DNA of 64,000 bases, from positions 434,001-498,000 of the forward strand of contig NZ_JABEKT010000002.1 in assembly GCF_013283195.1 (NCBI RefSeq), written 5' to 3'. The notes under the pieces were generated by a model. That model was not told the DNA's origin, did not search any database, and worked only from the letters and a program-made list of their open reading frames with translations. This DNA is from Ensifer adhaerens. Lineage in GTDB: Bacteria > Pseudomonadota > Alphaproteobacteria > Rhizobiales > Rhizobiaceae. How positions within the stretch are numbered: position 1 is the stretch's first letter; each line of letters opens with the position of its first letter. Shown in pieces: positions 47,246 to 56,201 of the stretch. The position numbers and the translations under genes were made by a program.

Positions 47246-47267
47246 TTCTGATTTACGTACCTCAGAA
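47246..47267. promoter_or_regulatory. Dyad upstream of the ribose-type importer
   Basis: TTCTGA-N10-TCAGAA is a perfect 6-bp dyad 33-54 bp before the leader ORF start at 47300, in the 283-bp promoter region (47017-47299). It is a candidate operator; no regulator gene is adjacent. Confidence 0.4.
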
Positions 47268-47299
47268 AATGCGTTAGCAGTACTTCCGGAGGAGTTCTG

Positions 47300-47389
47300 A
47301 TGACATTTTTTCGTTGCGTTCGTGCCGGGGCACGGGGCGTGGCTGCCGCCCCTATGGGGTGTGGCTTGACGATTCCGGTCGCCATATGA
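47300..47389 (+). CDS. 29-residue leader ORF coupled to the ABC ATPase
   Basis: A strong GGAGGAG site (about 47288-47294) precedes ATG 47300. The ORF runs MTFFRCVRAGARGVAAAPMG and ends TIPVAI. Its TGA (47387-47389) overlaps the ATG of the ATPase gene at 47386. The ATPase itself has no good ribosome-binding site, so its translation may depend on ribosomes ending this ORF. No family is recognised. Coding is supported by the site and the overlap only; conservation was not checked. Confidence 0.55.
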   Translation: MTFFRCVRAGARGVAAAPMGCGLTIPVAI

Positions 47390-48909
47390 CGGCTGCTGCA
47401 TCCCAGAGTGCGCCGGTTGTGCTGCAGGCAAAGGGCGTTTCCAAGACGTTTGGTATCGTCGAAGTGCTGCGCGACATCGATGTGTCCGTGCGATCAGGCG
47501 AGGTCCACGCGATCATCGGCGAAAACGGCGCCGGCAAATCCACGCTGATGAAGATTCTGGCCGGCAACCACTTGCCGACCCGGGGCGAGCTTGCGATCGA
47601 CGGAAAGCCGGTGCATTTTTCCGGTCCTGTCGATGCTGAGCAGGCGGGCATCGTTCTCGTCCATCAGGAAATCCTGCTCGCCCCCGATCTGACGGTGGCG
47701 CAGAACATCTATCTCGGTCGCGAACTGCGCAAAGGCCTCACGGTCGATGACCGGGCCATGAACGAAGGCGCCGCCAAAGCGATCCGCGATCTCGGTGCCG
47801 AGATCGACCCGAAGACCATCGTCCGCCGCTTGTCGATCGCCCAGCGCCAACTGGTCCAGATCGCACGGGTGCTGCTGGTTCCGCACCGGGTGGTGATCTT
47901 CGACGAGCCGACGGCGTCCTTGACACCACACGAAACCGAAGCGCTGCTGAAAGTCATCAGGGACATCCGCGCCAAGGGTGTGGGCGTTCTCTACATTTCC
48001 CATCGCCTGCCGGAGGTGAAGGAGATCGCCGACCGGGTGACGGTGCTGCGTGACGGTCGGGTTGTTGCCGTGCACGATGCCGCGGAATTGCAGCCGGCAG
48101 ACATGGCGCGGCTGATGGTCGGACGCGATGTGGCAAAACTCTACCCCGAGCGGCACGGCGGGCCGGCGCGGGAAGCCGTGCTCGAGGTCGAGGACTTTTC
48201 GGTGCCGGGCTTTGCCCGCAATGCGACGTTTCAGCTGCGCAAGGGCGAGATCCTCGGCTTTGCCGGCCTTGTCGGTGCCGGCCGCACCGAATTGATGGAG
48301 GGCGTCGTCGGGCTTCGCCCGGGCCACGGCTGGATCAGGCATCACGGCAAATCAGTCGATTTTTCGAGCGTTCAGGCAAGTTTGAAGGCCGGGCTCGTCT
48401 ATCTGAGCGAGGACCGCAAGGGCAAGGGCCTGCTGTTGACCAAGGACCTGCGGGTCAACCTGACGCTGGCATCGCTTTCGAGGTTTGTCAAAACCATGCA
48501 GATCGACGGCAGACAAGAAGCCGAAGCGCTCGACACGGCGATCCGCGAGTTCGACATCCGAACCGGCCGCAAGGATATCCTGGCCGGGCAGCTGTCGGGC
48601 GGCAATCAGCAGAAGCTGCTGCTCGCCAAGATGATGATGCTGGATCCGGAGATCGTCATCATCGACGAGCCGACACGCGGCATCGATATCGGCAACAAGG
48701 AGCAGATCTACAAATTCATCGCCAAGCTCGCCGAGGAGGGGCGGTCGATCATCGTCGTCTCATCGGAAATGCCGGAACTGATCGGCATCTCCGATCGCAT
48801 CCTCGTCATGCGAGAGGGCCACATCGTCGGCGAAGTTACGGGAGACAAGATGACGGAAAATGAGATCGTCGTTCTTGCGACAGGCGCCAATACCGGGGAG
48901 GCCGCGTAA
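47386..48909 (+). CDS. Ribose-type sugar ABC ATPase (RbsA-like)
   Basis: This 507-residue protein has two nucleotide-binding domains: GENGAGKST near 45 in the first, and the degenerate second with VGAGRTE near 295 and LSGGNQQK near 405. This RbsA pattern drives simple-sugar importers. The ATG at 47386 follows the leader-ORF stop overlap. The sugar is unknown. Confidence 0.92.
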   Translation: MTAAASQSAPVVLQAKGVSKTFGIVEVLRDIDVSVRSGEVHAIIGENGAGKSTLMKILAGNHLPTRGELAIDGKPVHFSGPVDAEQAGIVLVHQEILLAPDLTVAQNIYLGRELRKGLTVDDRAMNEGAAKAIRDLGAEIDPKTIVRRLSIAQRQLVQIARVLLVPHRVVIFDEPTASLTPHETEALLKVIRDIRAKGVGVLYISHRLPEVKEIADRVTVLRDGRVVAVHDAAELQPADMARLMVGRDVAKLYPERHGGPAREAVLEVEDFSVPGFARNATFQLRKGEILGFAGLVGAGRTELMEGVVGLRPGHGWIRHHGKSVDFSSVQASLKAGLVYLSEDRKGKGLLLTKDLRVNLTLASLSRFVKTMQIDGRQEAEALDTAIREFDIRTGRKDILAGQLSGGNQQKLLLAKMMMLDPEIVIIDEPTRGIDIGNKEQIYKFIAKLAEEGRSIIVVSSEMPELIGISDRILVMREGHIVGEVTGDKMTENEIVVLATGANTGEAA

Positions 48910-48924
48910 GCGCGGGAGACGATC

Positions 48925-49929
48925 ATGACGAATGTTGCAACCGAAACGCAGAAGGCGCCGCGAACGTCGCGGGACTGGGACATGGCCGCGATCGCGCCCT
49001 TTGTCGCGCTGGCGCTGCTGCTCATCCTTGGCTATTTCGCCAATCCGAACTTTGTCTCCGTCGCCAATCTCTTGAACGTCATCACGCGCAGCGCCTTCAT
49101 CGCCATCATAGCGCTGGGCGCAACCTATGTGATTTCGTCCGGCGGGCTCGATCTTTCCGTCGGCTCGATGGTCGCCTTCGTCGCCAGCCTGATGATCCTG
49201 TTCATCAACAGCGGCGTCATCGCCGATCCGGTGCTGATGCTGATCTGCGCGGCAATGCTCACTCTGGTGCTCGGTGCGGCCTGCGGGCTTGTCAACGGGC
49301 TCATCACCACGGTCGGCCGGATCGAACCCTTCATCGCCACGCTCGGCACCATGGGCATCTATCGCGGGCTGACGACCTGGCTGTCGCAAGGCGGCGCCAT
49401 CACGCTTCAGGACCGTGAGCTGCAGCAGATCTATCGGCCCGTGTACTTCGGCTCGGTCGCCGGCATTCCCGTGCCGATCATCATGATCTTCGTCACGGCG
49501 GCGATCGCCGCCTTCGTCCTCTATCGCACCCGCTATGGCCGTCATGTCGTCGCAGTCGGTTCCAACGAGGACGTCGCGCGCTATTCCGGCATCTCGGTCA
49601 ACAAGGTCCGCACGATCGCCTATGTGATCCAGGGTCTCTGTGTCGCCGTCGCCGTGCTGCTCTATGTGCCGCGCCTCGGCTCGACATCGGCCACAACAGG
49701 CATTCTCTGGGAGCTGCAGGCGATCACGGCGGTCGTCGTTGGCGGCACGGCTCTGCGGGGTGGCGTCGGCCGCATCTGGGGCACGGTCTGTGGCGCCTTC
49801 ATCCTGGAGATCGTCGGCAACATCATGCTGCTTTCGAACTTTGTCAGCGAGTATCTGATCGGCGCCATCCAGGGCGCGATCATCATCATCGCCATGCTGG
49901 TGCAGCGCTCGCTTATGCGCCGCGCCTGA
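48925..49929 (+). CDS. Ribose-type ABC permease (RbsC-like)
   Basis: This 334-residue membrane protein has the RbsC-type segments TYVISSGGLDLSVGSMVAF near 72-90 and AVGSNEDVARYSGISVNKVR near 210. It has multiple hydrophobic helices and works as a homodimer in this family. It begins 15 bases after the ATPase. Confidence 0.93.
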   Translation: MTNVATETQKAPRTSRDWDMAAIAPFVALALLLILGYFANPNFVSVANLLNVITRSAFIAIIALGATYVISSGGLDLSVGSMVAFVASLMILFINSGVIADPVLMLICAAMLTLVLGAACGLVNGLITTVGRIEPFIATLGTMGIYRGLTTWLSQGGAITLQDRELQQIYRPVYFGSVAGIPVPIIMIFVTAAIAAFVLYRTRYGRHVVAVGSNEDVARYSGISVNKVRTIAYVIQGLCVAVAVLLYVPRLGSTSATTGILWELQAITAVVVGGTALRGGVGRIWGTVCGAFILEIVGNIMLLSNFVSEYLIGAIQGAIIIIAMLVQRSLMRRA

Positions 49930-50003
49930 AGATTGGCCGGGCCGTTGGGGCGAGCCCGGTTTCATTGCTATCGAGGCCCCGTGGAACTCTTGGGAGGGAG
50001 ACT

Positions 50004-50963
50004 ATGCGTAGGACAATTTTCGGTTTGACCGTCGCCGCCGTGGCGGCATTTGCGGGCGCTGCACCGGGCGCCTTTGCGCAGGACAAGAAGGTAACGATCG
50101 GCGTCTCGATCCCTGCCGCCGACCATGGCTGGACGGCCGGCGTCGTCTTCCACGCCGAACGCGTCGCCAAGCTCCTGATGCAGGAGCATCCGGGCCTGAA
50201 CGTCATCGTCAAGACATCGGCCGATGCCGCGACCCAGGCAAACGCCGTGCAGGACCTGGCGGTTCAGGGACTTGATGCGCTGGTCATCCTGCCGTCGGAT
50301 CCCGATCCGCTCGTCAACGCCATCCAGCAGGTCAAGGATTCCGGCGCCTTCGTCGCACTCGTCGACCGCGCGCCGTCGGTCAACGACAGCTCGATCCGCG
50401 ACCTCTATGTCGCCGGCAACAATCCGGCGCTCGGTCAGGTCGCCGGCGAATACATCAAGAAGACGACCCCGGACGCTGAAGTCGTCGTCATCCGCGGTCT
50501 GCCGATCCCGATCGACCAGCAGCGCCAGGATGGATTCGACAAGGGCATTGCCGGCTCCAACGTCAAGGTTCTCGATCGCCAGTACGGCAACTGGAACCGC
50601 GATGACGCCTTCCGCGTCATGCAGGACTATCTGACGAAGTATCCGAAGATCGACGTGGTCTGGTGCCAGGATGACGACATGGCCGTCGGCGTTCTCGAAG
50701 CCATCGGGCAGGCCAAGCGCACGGACATTCAGTACATCGTTGCCGGTGCCGGCTCGAAGGACATGATCAAGAAGGTCATGGACGGCGACAAGATGGTTCC
50801 GGTCGACGTGCTCTATCCGCCGGCAATGGTGGCAACCGCAATGCAGCTGACGGCCGCCAAGTTCTATGACCAGGTTCCGGTCAGCGGCGAATACATCCTC
50901 GATGCCACGCTGGTCACGAAGGACAATGCCGAGCAGTTCTACTTCCCGGATTCTCCGTTCTGA
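50004..50963 (+). CDS. Ribose-type sugar binding protein (RbsB-like)
   Basis: This 319-residue periplasmic protein has a signal peptide (MRRTIFGLTVAAVAAFAGA, cut near AFAQD). Then come VTIGVSIPAADHGWTAGV and repeated NAVQDLAVQGLDALVILPSD. Related proteins bind pentoses, hexoses or polyols. GGGAGG lies before the ATG. A strong hairpin follows 8 bases after the stop. Confidence 0.9.
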   Translation: MRRTIFGLTVAAVAAFAGAAPGAFAQDKKVTIGVSIPAADHGWTAGVVFHAERVAKLLMQEHPGLNVIVKTSADAATQANAVQDLAVQGLDALVILPSDPDPLVNAIQQVKDSGAFVALVDRAPSVNDSSIRDLYVAGNNPALGQVAGEYIKKTTPDAEVVVIRGLPIPIDQQRQDGFDKGIAGSNVKVLDRQYGNWNRDDAFRVMQDYLTKYPKIDVVWCQDDDMAVGVLEAIGQAKRTDIQYIVAGAGSKDMIKKVMDGDKMVPVDVLYPPAMVATAMQLTAAKFYDQVPVSGEYILDATLVTKDNAEQFYFPDSPF

Positions 50964-50970
50964 TCAACAA

Positions 50971-50995
50971 GGCGCGCCCGCCAGGCGGGCGCGCC
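50971..50995 (+). other. Hairpin after the binding-protein gene
   Basis: GGCGCGCCCGC and GCGGGCGCGCC pair perfectly over 11 bp with a CAG loop. It is the strongest binding-protein-linked stem in the window and could act as a Rho-assisted terminator before the isomerase gene. Confidence 0.6.
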
Positions 50996-51105
50996 CTTCC
51001 ATCCGCACGCATTCTTCAGGTCGATCCCGCGCCTGGCCAACCCGCGCCTTGCGCTTCTTCAGTGTGACATCGATCCGGTCACGGCCACCTAGACGAGGAA
51101 AAATC

Positions 51106-52158
51106 ATGAAAACGATCAAGGGCCCCGGCCTGTTTCTGGCGCAGTTTGCGGGCGATGTCGCACCGTTCAACTCGTTTGCGTCGATTGTGAAATGGGCTGC
51201 CGATTGCGGCTACAAGGGTGTGCAGGTGCCGACATGGGATGCGCGGCTGATCGATTTGAAGAAGGCGGCGACGTCAAAGGCCTATTGCGACGAGCTTTTG
51301 GGCATTGCCCGCGACAACGGTGTCGAGATCACCGAGCTGTCGACCCATCTGCAGGGCCAGCTGGTCGCCACCCATCCGGCCTATGACGAGGTGTTCGACG
51401 GCTTTGCCGTGCCGGAAGTGCGCGGCAATCCGAAGGCGCGGCAAGAGTGGGCGGCCGAGCAGGTGAAGTTGGCGCTGACGGCCTCGAAGAATTTGGGGCT
51501 TGATGCGATGGCGAGCTTTTCAGGCGCGCTGGCCTGGCCGTTCGTCTATCCCTGGCCGCAGCGGCCGGCGGGCCTCGTCGAGACCGCCTTCGACGAACTG
51601 GCGAAACGCTGGAAGCCGATCCTCGACCATGCCGAGGACTGCGGCGTTGATATCTGCTACGAGATCCATCCGGGCGAGGACCTGCACGATGGCGTCACCT
51701 ATGAGATGTTTCTCGAGCGCACCGGCAACCATGCCCGCGCCAACATGCTCTACGACCCCTCGCACTATGTGCTGCAATGCCTCGACTATCTCGACAACAT
51801 CGACATCTACAAGGATCGCATCCGGATGTTCCACGTCAAGGATGCCGAGTTCAACCCGACGGGTCGGCAGGGCGTCTATGGCGGCTACCAGGGCTGGGTC
51901 AACCGGGCCGGCCGCTTCCGCTCGCTCGGCGACGGCCAGGTCGATTTCGGCGCGGTGTTTTCCAAGATGGCGGCCAATGATTTTGCCGGCTGGGCGGTGG
52001 TGGAATGGGAGTGCTGCCTGAAGCATCCCGAAGACGGCGCGCGCGAGGGCGCCGACTTCGTCAAGCACCACATCATCCGCGTGACCGAGAAGGCGTTCGA
52101 CGACTTTGCTGACGGCGGCACCGACGAGGCGGCCAACCGGCGGCTGCTGGGGATTTGA
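51106..52158 (+). CDS. Sugar phosphate isomerase/epimerase-like TIM barrel
   Basis: This 350-residue xylose-isomerase-like barrel shows likely metal ligands in CYEIHPGED (near 183), NMLYDPSHYV (near 212), RMFHVKDAEF (near 240) and VVEWECC (near 300). These enzymes act on keto-sugars, inosose or 3-keto-glycosides. Paired with the next Gfo/Idh/MocA gene and a sugar importer, an oxidise-then-isomerise or eliminate route is plausible. An AGGAA site precedes ATG 51106. Substrate unknown. Confidence 0.85.
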   Translation: MKTIKGPGLFLAQFAGDVAPFNSFASIVKWAADCGYKGVQVPTWDARLIDLKKAATSKAYCDELLGIARDNGVEITELSTHLQGQLVATHPAYDEVFDGFAVPEVRGNPKARQEWAAEQVKLALTASKNLGLDAMASFSGALAWPFVYPWPQRPAGLVETAFDELAKRWKPILDHAEDCGVDICYEIHPGEDLHDGVTYEMFLERTGNHARANMLYDPSHYVLQCLDYLDNIDIYKDRIRMFHVKDAEFNPTGRQGVYGGYQGWVNRAGRFRSLGDGQVDFGAVFSKMAANDFAGWAVVEWECCLKHPEDGAREGADFVKHHIIRVTEKAFDDFADGGTDEAANRRLLGI

Positions 52159-52177
52159 GGCAAGGCCGCCGGTTCAG

Positions 52178-52236
52178 TGGCAGCTACGGCGCGGTGCAAG
52201 CGGGAGCCGCAGTTCCAACCGCTGCCGTAGCTGCCA
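52178..52236. repeat. Long inverted repeat after the isomerase gene
   Basis: TGGCAGCTACGGC (52178-52190) pairs perfectly with 52224-52236, and an inner GCGGT/ACCGC stem continues it after one bulge. It is either a terminator-like stem or part of a repeat composite with the next element. Confidence 0.5.
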
Positions 52237-52242
52237 GCGACT

Positions 52243-52394
52243 GCCCCTCACCCTAACCCTCTCCCCGCAGGCGGGGAGAGGGGACGTGGCAGACGATGCG
52301 GCTGACGACGCGCAGGCCTGGGGAAAGCCTAACGCTGCGGCAAGTCCCTTCTCCCCGCTGGCGGGGAGAAGGTGCCGGCAGGCGGATGAGGGGC
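52243..52394. repeat. Composite palindromic repeat, 152 bp
   Basis: The ends are GCCCCTCA and TGAGGGGC. Inside are two near-identical palindromes, CCTCTCCCCGC-AG-GCGGGGAGAGG (52258-52281) and CCTTCTCCCCGC-TG-GCGGGGAGAAGG (52347-52372). This form is common in rhizobial intergenic DNA. The surrounding gap 52159-52455 has no gene. Confidence 0.7.
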
Positions 52395-52455
52395 TACGTC
52401 CACGATATGGGCGGCCCCACAACAACAAGATGGACAGACACGAGGAGACAGGACG

Positions 52456-53637
52456 ATGGCAATCGAGGGAACGAGCGAAAAGCGCGAGCGGCGGATCCGG
52501 CTCGGCATGGTCGGCGGCGGCTCGGGCGCCTTCATCGGCGCGGTGCACCGCATCGCCGCCCGGCTCGACGATCACTACGAGCTGGTGGCCGGCGCGCTGT
52601 CGTCGACACCGGACAGAGCCGAAAGCTCCGGCCGCGAACTCGGGCTCGATCCGTCGCGGGTCTATTCCGATTTCAAGCAGATGGCGATCCGCGAGGCCAA
52701 GCTGAAGGACGGTATCGAGGCGGTGGCGATCGTCACCCCCAACCACGTGCACTATGAAGCGGCCAAAGAGTTTTTGAAGCGCGGCATCCATGTGATCTGC
52801 GACAAGCCGCTGACCTCGACGCTGTCGGACGCGAAGAAGCTGAAGAAGGCGGCCGACGACAGCGATGCGCTGTTCGTGCTCACGCACAACTACACCGGCT
52901 ATCCGATGGTGCGCCAGGCGCGCGAGATGGTTCAAAACGGCGACATCGGCGCCGTCAGGCTGGTGCAGATGGAATATCCGCAGGACTGGCTGACGGAGAA
53001 TATCGAGCAGTCGGGCCAGAAGCAGGCGGCCTGGCGCACGGATCCGGCCCGCTCGGGCGCCGGCGGCTCGACCGGCGACATCGGCACGCATGCCTATAAT
53101 CTCGGCGCCTTCGTCTCCGGGCTGGAACTCGAAGAACTGGCCGCCGACCTCGACAGTTTTGTCGAAGGACGCCAGCTCGACGACAATGCCCATGTGATGA
53201 TGCGCTTCAAGCAGAAGGACGGCGAGCGCGCCAAGGGGCTCTTGTGGTGCAGCCAGGTGGCGCCCGGCCACGAGAACGGGCTGATGGTCAGGGTCTACGG
53301 CACCAAGGGCGGACTGGAGTGGACGCAGAAGGATCCGAACTATCTCTGGTACACGCCGTTCGGCGAGCCGAAGCGGCTGATCACGCGGGCGGGTGCGGGC
53401 TCTGGCGCTGCTGCTGCCCGCGTCAGCCGCGTCCCGTCCGGACATCCCGAAGGTTATCTCGAGGGTTTTGCCAACATCTACAGCGAAGCCGCCCGCGCCA
53501 TCTTCGCCAAGCGCAAGGGTGAGGCCATCGATCCCGCCGTCACCTATCCGACCATCGACGATGGCATGAAGGGCATGGCCTTCGTCGACGCCTGCGTCCA
53601 GTCGTCAAAACGAAACGGGGCGTGGGTAAAGGTGTAG
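52456..53637 (+). CDS. Gfo/Idh/MocA-family oxidoreductase
   Basis: This 393-residue NAD(P)-dependent dehydrogenase has a Rossmann motif GMVGGGSGAFIG near residue 17, the family EKP-like signature here as CDKPLTSTLSDAKKL near 113, and the GDIGTHAYNLG catalytic stretch near 212. It probably oxidises a sugar or glycoside handled by the upstream importer and isomerase. An AGGAGACAGG site precedes the ATG. Confidence 0.88.
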   Translation: MAIEGTSEKRERRIRLGMVGGGSGAFIGAVHRIAARLDDHYELVAGALSSTPDRAESSGRELGLDPSRVYSDFKQMAIREAKLKDGIEAVAIVTPNHVHYEAAKEFLKRGIHVICDKPLTSTLSDAKKLKKAADDSDALFVLTHNYTGYPMVRQAREMVQNGDIGAVRLVQMEYPQDWLTENIEQSGQKQAAWRTDPARSGAGGSTGDIGTHAYNLGAFVSGLELEELAADLDSFVEGRQLDDNAHVMMRFKQKDGERAKGLLWCSQVAPGHENGLMVRVYGTKGGLEWTQKDPNYLWYTPFGEPKRLITRAGAGSGAAAARVSRVPSGHPEGYLEGFANIYSEAARAIFAKRKGEAIDPAVTYPTIDDGMKGMAFVDACVQSSKRNGAWVKV

Positions 53638-54003
53638 GGGGCCCACAACGCCGCGTGTCTTTTCAGACGCTTAAAGGTCGCTGTCTTCAGTCGCATGGCC
53701 GCATGGTTTCTGTCCCTGAAGCTGATCGGGCGTCAGGAAACACGCGGCGGTGTGTCCTCACATCAGCGCCGTCGCGGCTTGAGCAGCGGCTGATGGCCCC
53801 AGGCGGTCGCCAGCTGCGCTCGGCCGCCATCACCGAATTTCCGGACCAGCCCTGATACAATCGACCAGAGCAACCTCGACTGCCGTCGGGGCCGTCAGGA
53901 TGCGAACGTGTGGTTCGCATCCGTGCGTCTCACGTCGCTCAATGCCCCCTGGGGCAACGGCCATCGAGCGTTACGATGACCACGAACCTCTGTCGTGTTT
54001 ACC
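53638..54003. other. 366-bp region between convergent genes with one hairpin
   Basis: No gene is supported. GGATGCGAAC-GTGTG-GTTCGCATCC (53898-53922) is a perfect 10-bp hairpin that probably ends one of the two convergent transcripts. Confidence 0.55.
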
Positions 54004-55311
54004 TTAGCGGGCACATCCTGGCGCCGTCGGGTTTGTCCGGTCGCATCCTTTCGCCGTCGCCGCACGATTGTTGTTCTTTGCAGCAATCCCTCCGAGGTGC
54101 TCGGCATAATTGTCGCGGGTGTTTTGATCGACAACGGCGACCGGTGCTGCAAGAACCAGACCGGCAGCGTTGCCCACGGCCGCGGCCGTTCCGGTCGTTG
54201 CCACCAGGATCTTGTCGCCGAAGCCGACCCGGCTGTCGGTCAGTGTCTGGCCCTCGGAAATGCGCGAACCGATAAGGCGAACGATCTCCGGGGATTCCGC
54301 GAACTTGCCGTGATTGAGGCGGTCGCCCGCCTTGATCTTCGTCAGGTCGATCACAGTAATTTCGTTGTCCTCGAGTTCTTTCTTGTAGGGTTCCTGCTCA
54401 GGGTCGATCGCCCCGAGCCGGGCTACGTCACCCCAGACCCGGCGCGAGGCAGCGAGCGCACGGTCGTCGCGCGAGACGAACAGCGTAAAATTGGGATGTT
54501 TCTCGCCCATGTCCTCGATCTGCTGGCGGAAGACATCGACGTCGACATCGGGGGCCGCCAGCATGACGTTCTTGAACTTTGCCGGCAGTTCGCCATTGCG
54601 GATCGCCATCTGGCGCAGCGCCTCCAGTGCGAGCCAGTTGCCCATGGAGTGCGCGAGGATCGAGACCTCCTTCACTTCCGGATCGCGGTAGAGATATTGA
54701 AACAGGTTTTCCAGCGCATTGCGGGTGTAGTTGGCACTCTCTCGATCGTAACCGTAGGCCAGCAGGCTTCCACGTGACGGCCACGTCACGAGAATAGGCG
54801 CGCTGCGGACGCCGGAATCATGGACGATCTGGGCAAAGCGATAGACGGAATCCTCGAAGCGGTTGTTGAAACCGTGAATGAAGACGAAGACGCTTTTGTC
54901 GGGGCTTTTGCGCACGCTGGTGCTCAGCCAGGACTTGGCGGCAGCGACATCCAGCTCCTCAGCCTTCAATGTTGCAAAATCCGTTGCCGGGTTGGGGGGC
55001 AAACGCTTAGGCCAGGCAACCTCGCCCGCCTTGCGCACCGGCGGAATGGACACGGTCATATCGGCGAAGGTGGCGGCCAAGGCCCGTTCGCCGCTGTACA
55101 TCTCTCCAGGGTTCGGCGAATGGCTGCGTGTCGTGGTGATGAGCATGTTGACACGGCTCGAACCTGGAGAGGTATCGGCGACCGGTGTCAGCACGCCTTT
55201 GGGATGGCCTCCGCATGCGGTCAGCACAAAGACAAGCATGGCGACGATTGCGCCGGTTCGAAATCGTTCAGGAGGTGCATCGCACGTCCTGCCGCTGGTA
55301 TCCCGGCTCAT
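54004..55311 (-). CDS. Lipoprotein alpha/beta hydrolase (DUF900-like)
   Basis: This 435-residue protein has a short cytoplasmic start, a hydrophobic stretch and a lipobox ending LTAC (cysteine near residue 33), so it should be lipid-anchored. The hydrolase domain has FVFIHGFNN near 135 and the nucleophile elbow AHSMGN near 210. The family is widespread in rhizobia with unknown substrate. The C-terminal 60 residues are low in motif content. Confidence 0.85.
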   Translation of the reverse strand: MSRDTSGRTCDAPPERFRTGAIVAMLVFVLTACGGHPKGVLTPVADTSPGSSRVNMLITTTRSHSPNPGEMYSGERALAATFADMTVSIPPVRKAGEVAWPKRLPPNPATDFATLKAEELDVAAAKSWLSTSVRKSPDKSVFVFIHGFNNRFEDSVYRFAQIVHDSGVRSAPILVTWPSRGSLLAYGYDRESANYTRNALENLFQYLYRDPEVKEVSILAHSMGNWLALEALRQMAIRNGELPAKFKNVMLAAPDVDVDVFRQQIEDMGEKHPNFTLFVSRDDRALAASRRVWGDVARLGAIDPEQEPYKKELEDNEITVIDLTKIKAGDRLNHGKFAESPEIVRLIGSRISEGQTLTDSRVGFGDKILVATTGTAAAVGNAAGLVLAAPVAVVDQNTRDNYAEHLGGIAAKNNNRAATAKGCDRTNPTAPGCAR

Positions 55312-55728
55312 TGCATCCCCCTGTCAAAGCGCAGTGCAAGCAGTCCCCAGCCGGCTTCCTGTCTTATTTCTGGGATGCTAATGCACGGAGCAGTTACAAT
55401 GCAAGTGCATCAACGCCCGCTCGGCAGAACGGTGCCCGGTTTCGCAGAGGTCGTTCCCGAGGTTTGGGGGGTAGCAAGGCGCCGCCCGGTGATCGCTCTT
55501 TTGCCGTCGCCACGCGGATACGTTGCGGCATTCCGGCGACGTGGCAGATCATCTCAGTAAAGCCCCAATCACCGGCTAACCCTCTATGGTCATTCTCTGG
55601 CTCATCTGGCTTTTCGCTGCGGCGGCGACCGCAGGTCTGCCAACGCGCCCGGTTATCGACCCCTCCATGGGTATATGGTCCCTGTCCTCATTGCGGATAG
55701 GCCGGCGCGAATGCAGAGCGAGGTTCCT
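55312..55728. other. 417-bp intergenic region
   Basis: Nothing convincing is seen beyond the expected promoters of the divergent hydrolase gene and the small gene at 55729. Short frames here have no ribosome-binding site or family likeness. Confidence 0.55.
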
Positions 55729-55968
55729 ATGCGTGGAATTCCCGACGACATGCTTGCCGCCTTGAGCAAGGCGGAAGTCTCCATGCTTTGGCGCGTCTTC
55801 GAGACGGTGTGCATCGAATACGACATTCCGAGAGATGGCGAGCAGATCCAGCATCTGGCCCGGTTTCTCATGAGCGAATTTCGTCGCCCTCTGGACGAGG
55901 AAGCGTTGCTGGTTGCGGCCGAGGCTTTCTACCGTCACCACGACGGCAAATATGCAAAGTCGGCCTGA
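55729..55968 (+). CDS. Small hypothetical protein, 79 residues
   Basis: A GAGCGAGG site precedes ATG 55729. The product is acidic-to-neutral and helical in style (MLAALSKAEVSMLWRVFETV, later EEALLVAAEAFYRHH). No signal or membrane segment is evident and no family is recognised. An upstream in-frame ATG at 55711 lacks a site. Coding is likely from the site, amphipathic pattern and length. Confidence 0.6.
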   Translation: MRGIPDDMLAALSKAEVSMLWRVFETVCIEYDIPRDGEQIQHLARFLMSEFRRPLDEEALLVAAEAFYRHHDGKYAKSA

Positions 55969-56053
55969 GGCCGCAATTTCATTGGCCATGGCGACGCCGG
56001 TTGCCGGCGACCCGGGCCGTTATCGCATTGAGACACAACCAAGGGAGAAATCC

Positions 56054-56176
56054 ATGAAGCCATCTGTCGGAAGTTTCGGATACCAGTTCAGGTTCCTCGA
56101 TTTCACGGTCCGATCGTCGCTGGCAATTGTGCTGGGTGTCGTCGGCTGTGTCACCCTCTACGGCGCTTTCTGGTAG
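56054..56176 (+). CDS. Small membrane protein, 40 residues
   Basis: AAGGGAGAAA stands just before ATG 56054. The 40-residue product has a soluble start (MKPSVGSFGYQFRFLDFTV) and one strong hydrophobic helix (SSLAIVLGVVGCVTLYGAF). It would be a single-pass inner-membrane protein. Function unknown. It is 86 bases after the 79-residue gene and convergent with lrgB. Confidence 0.65.
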   Translation: MKPSVGSFGYQFRFLDFTVRSSLAIVLGVVGCVTLYGAFW

Positions 56177-56201
56177 CGGGCTGTCCCGGAAGGCTGGCTG
56201 C

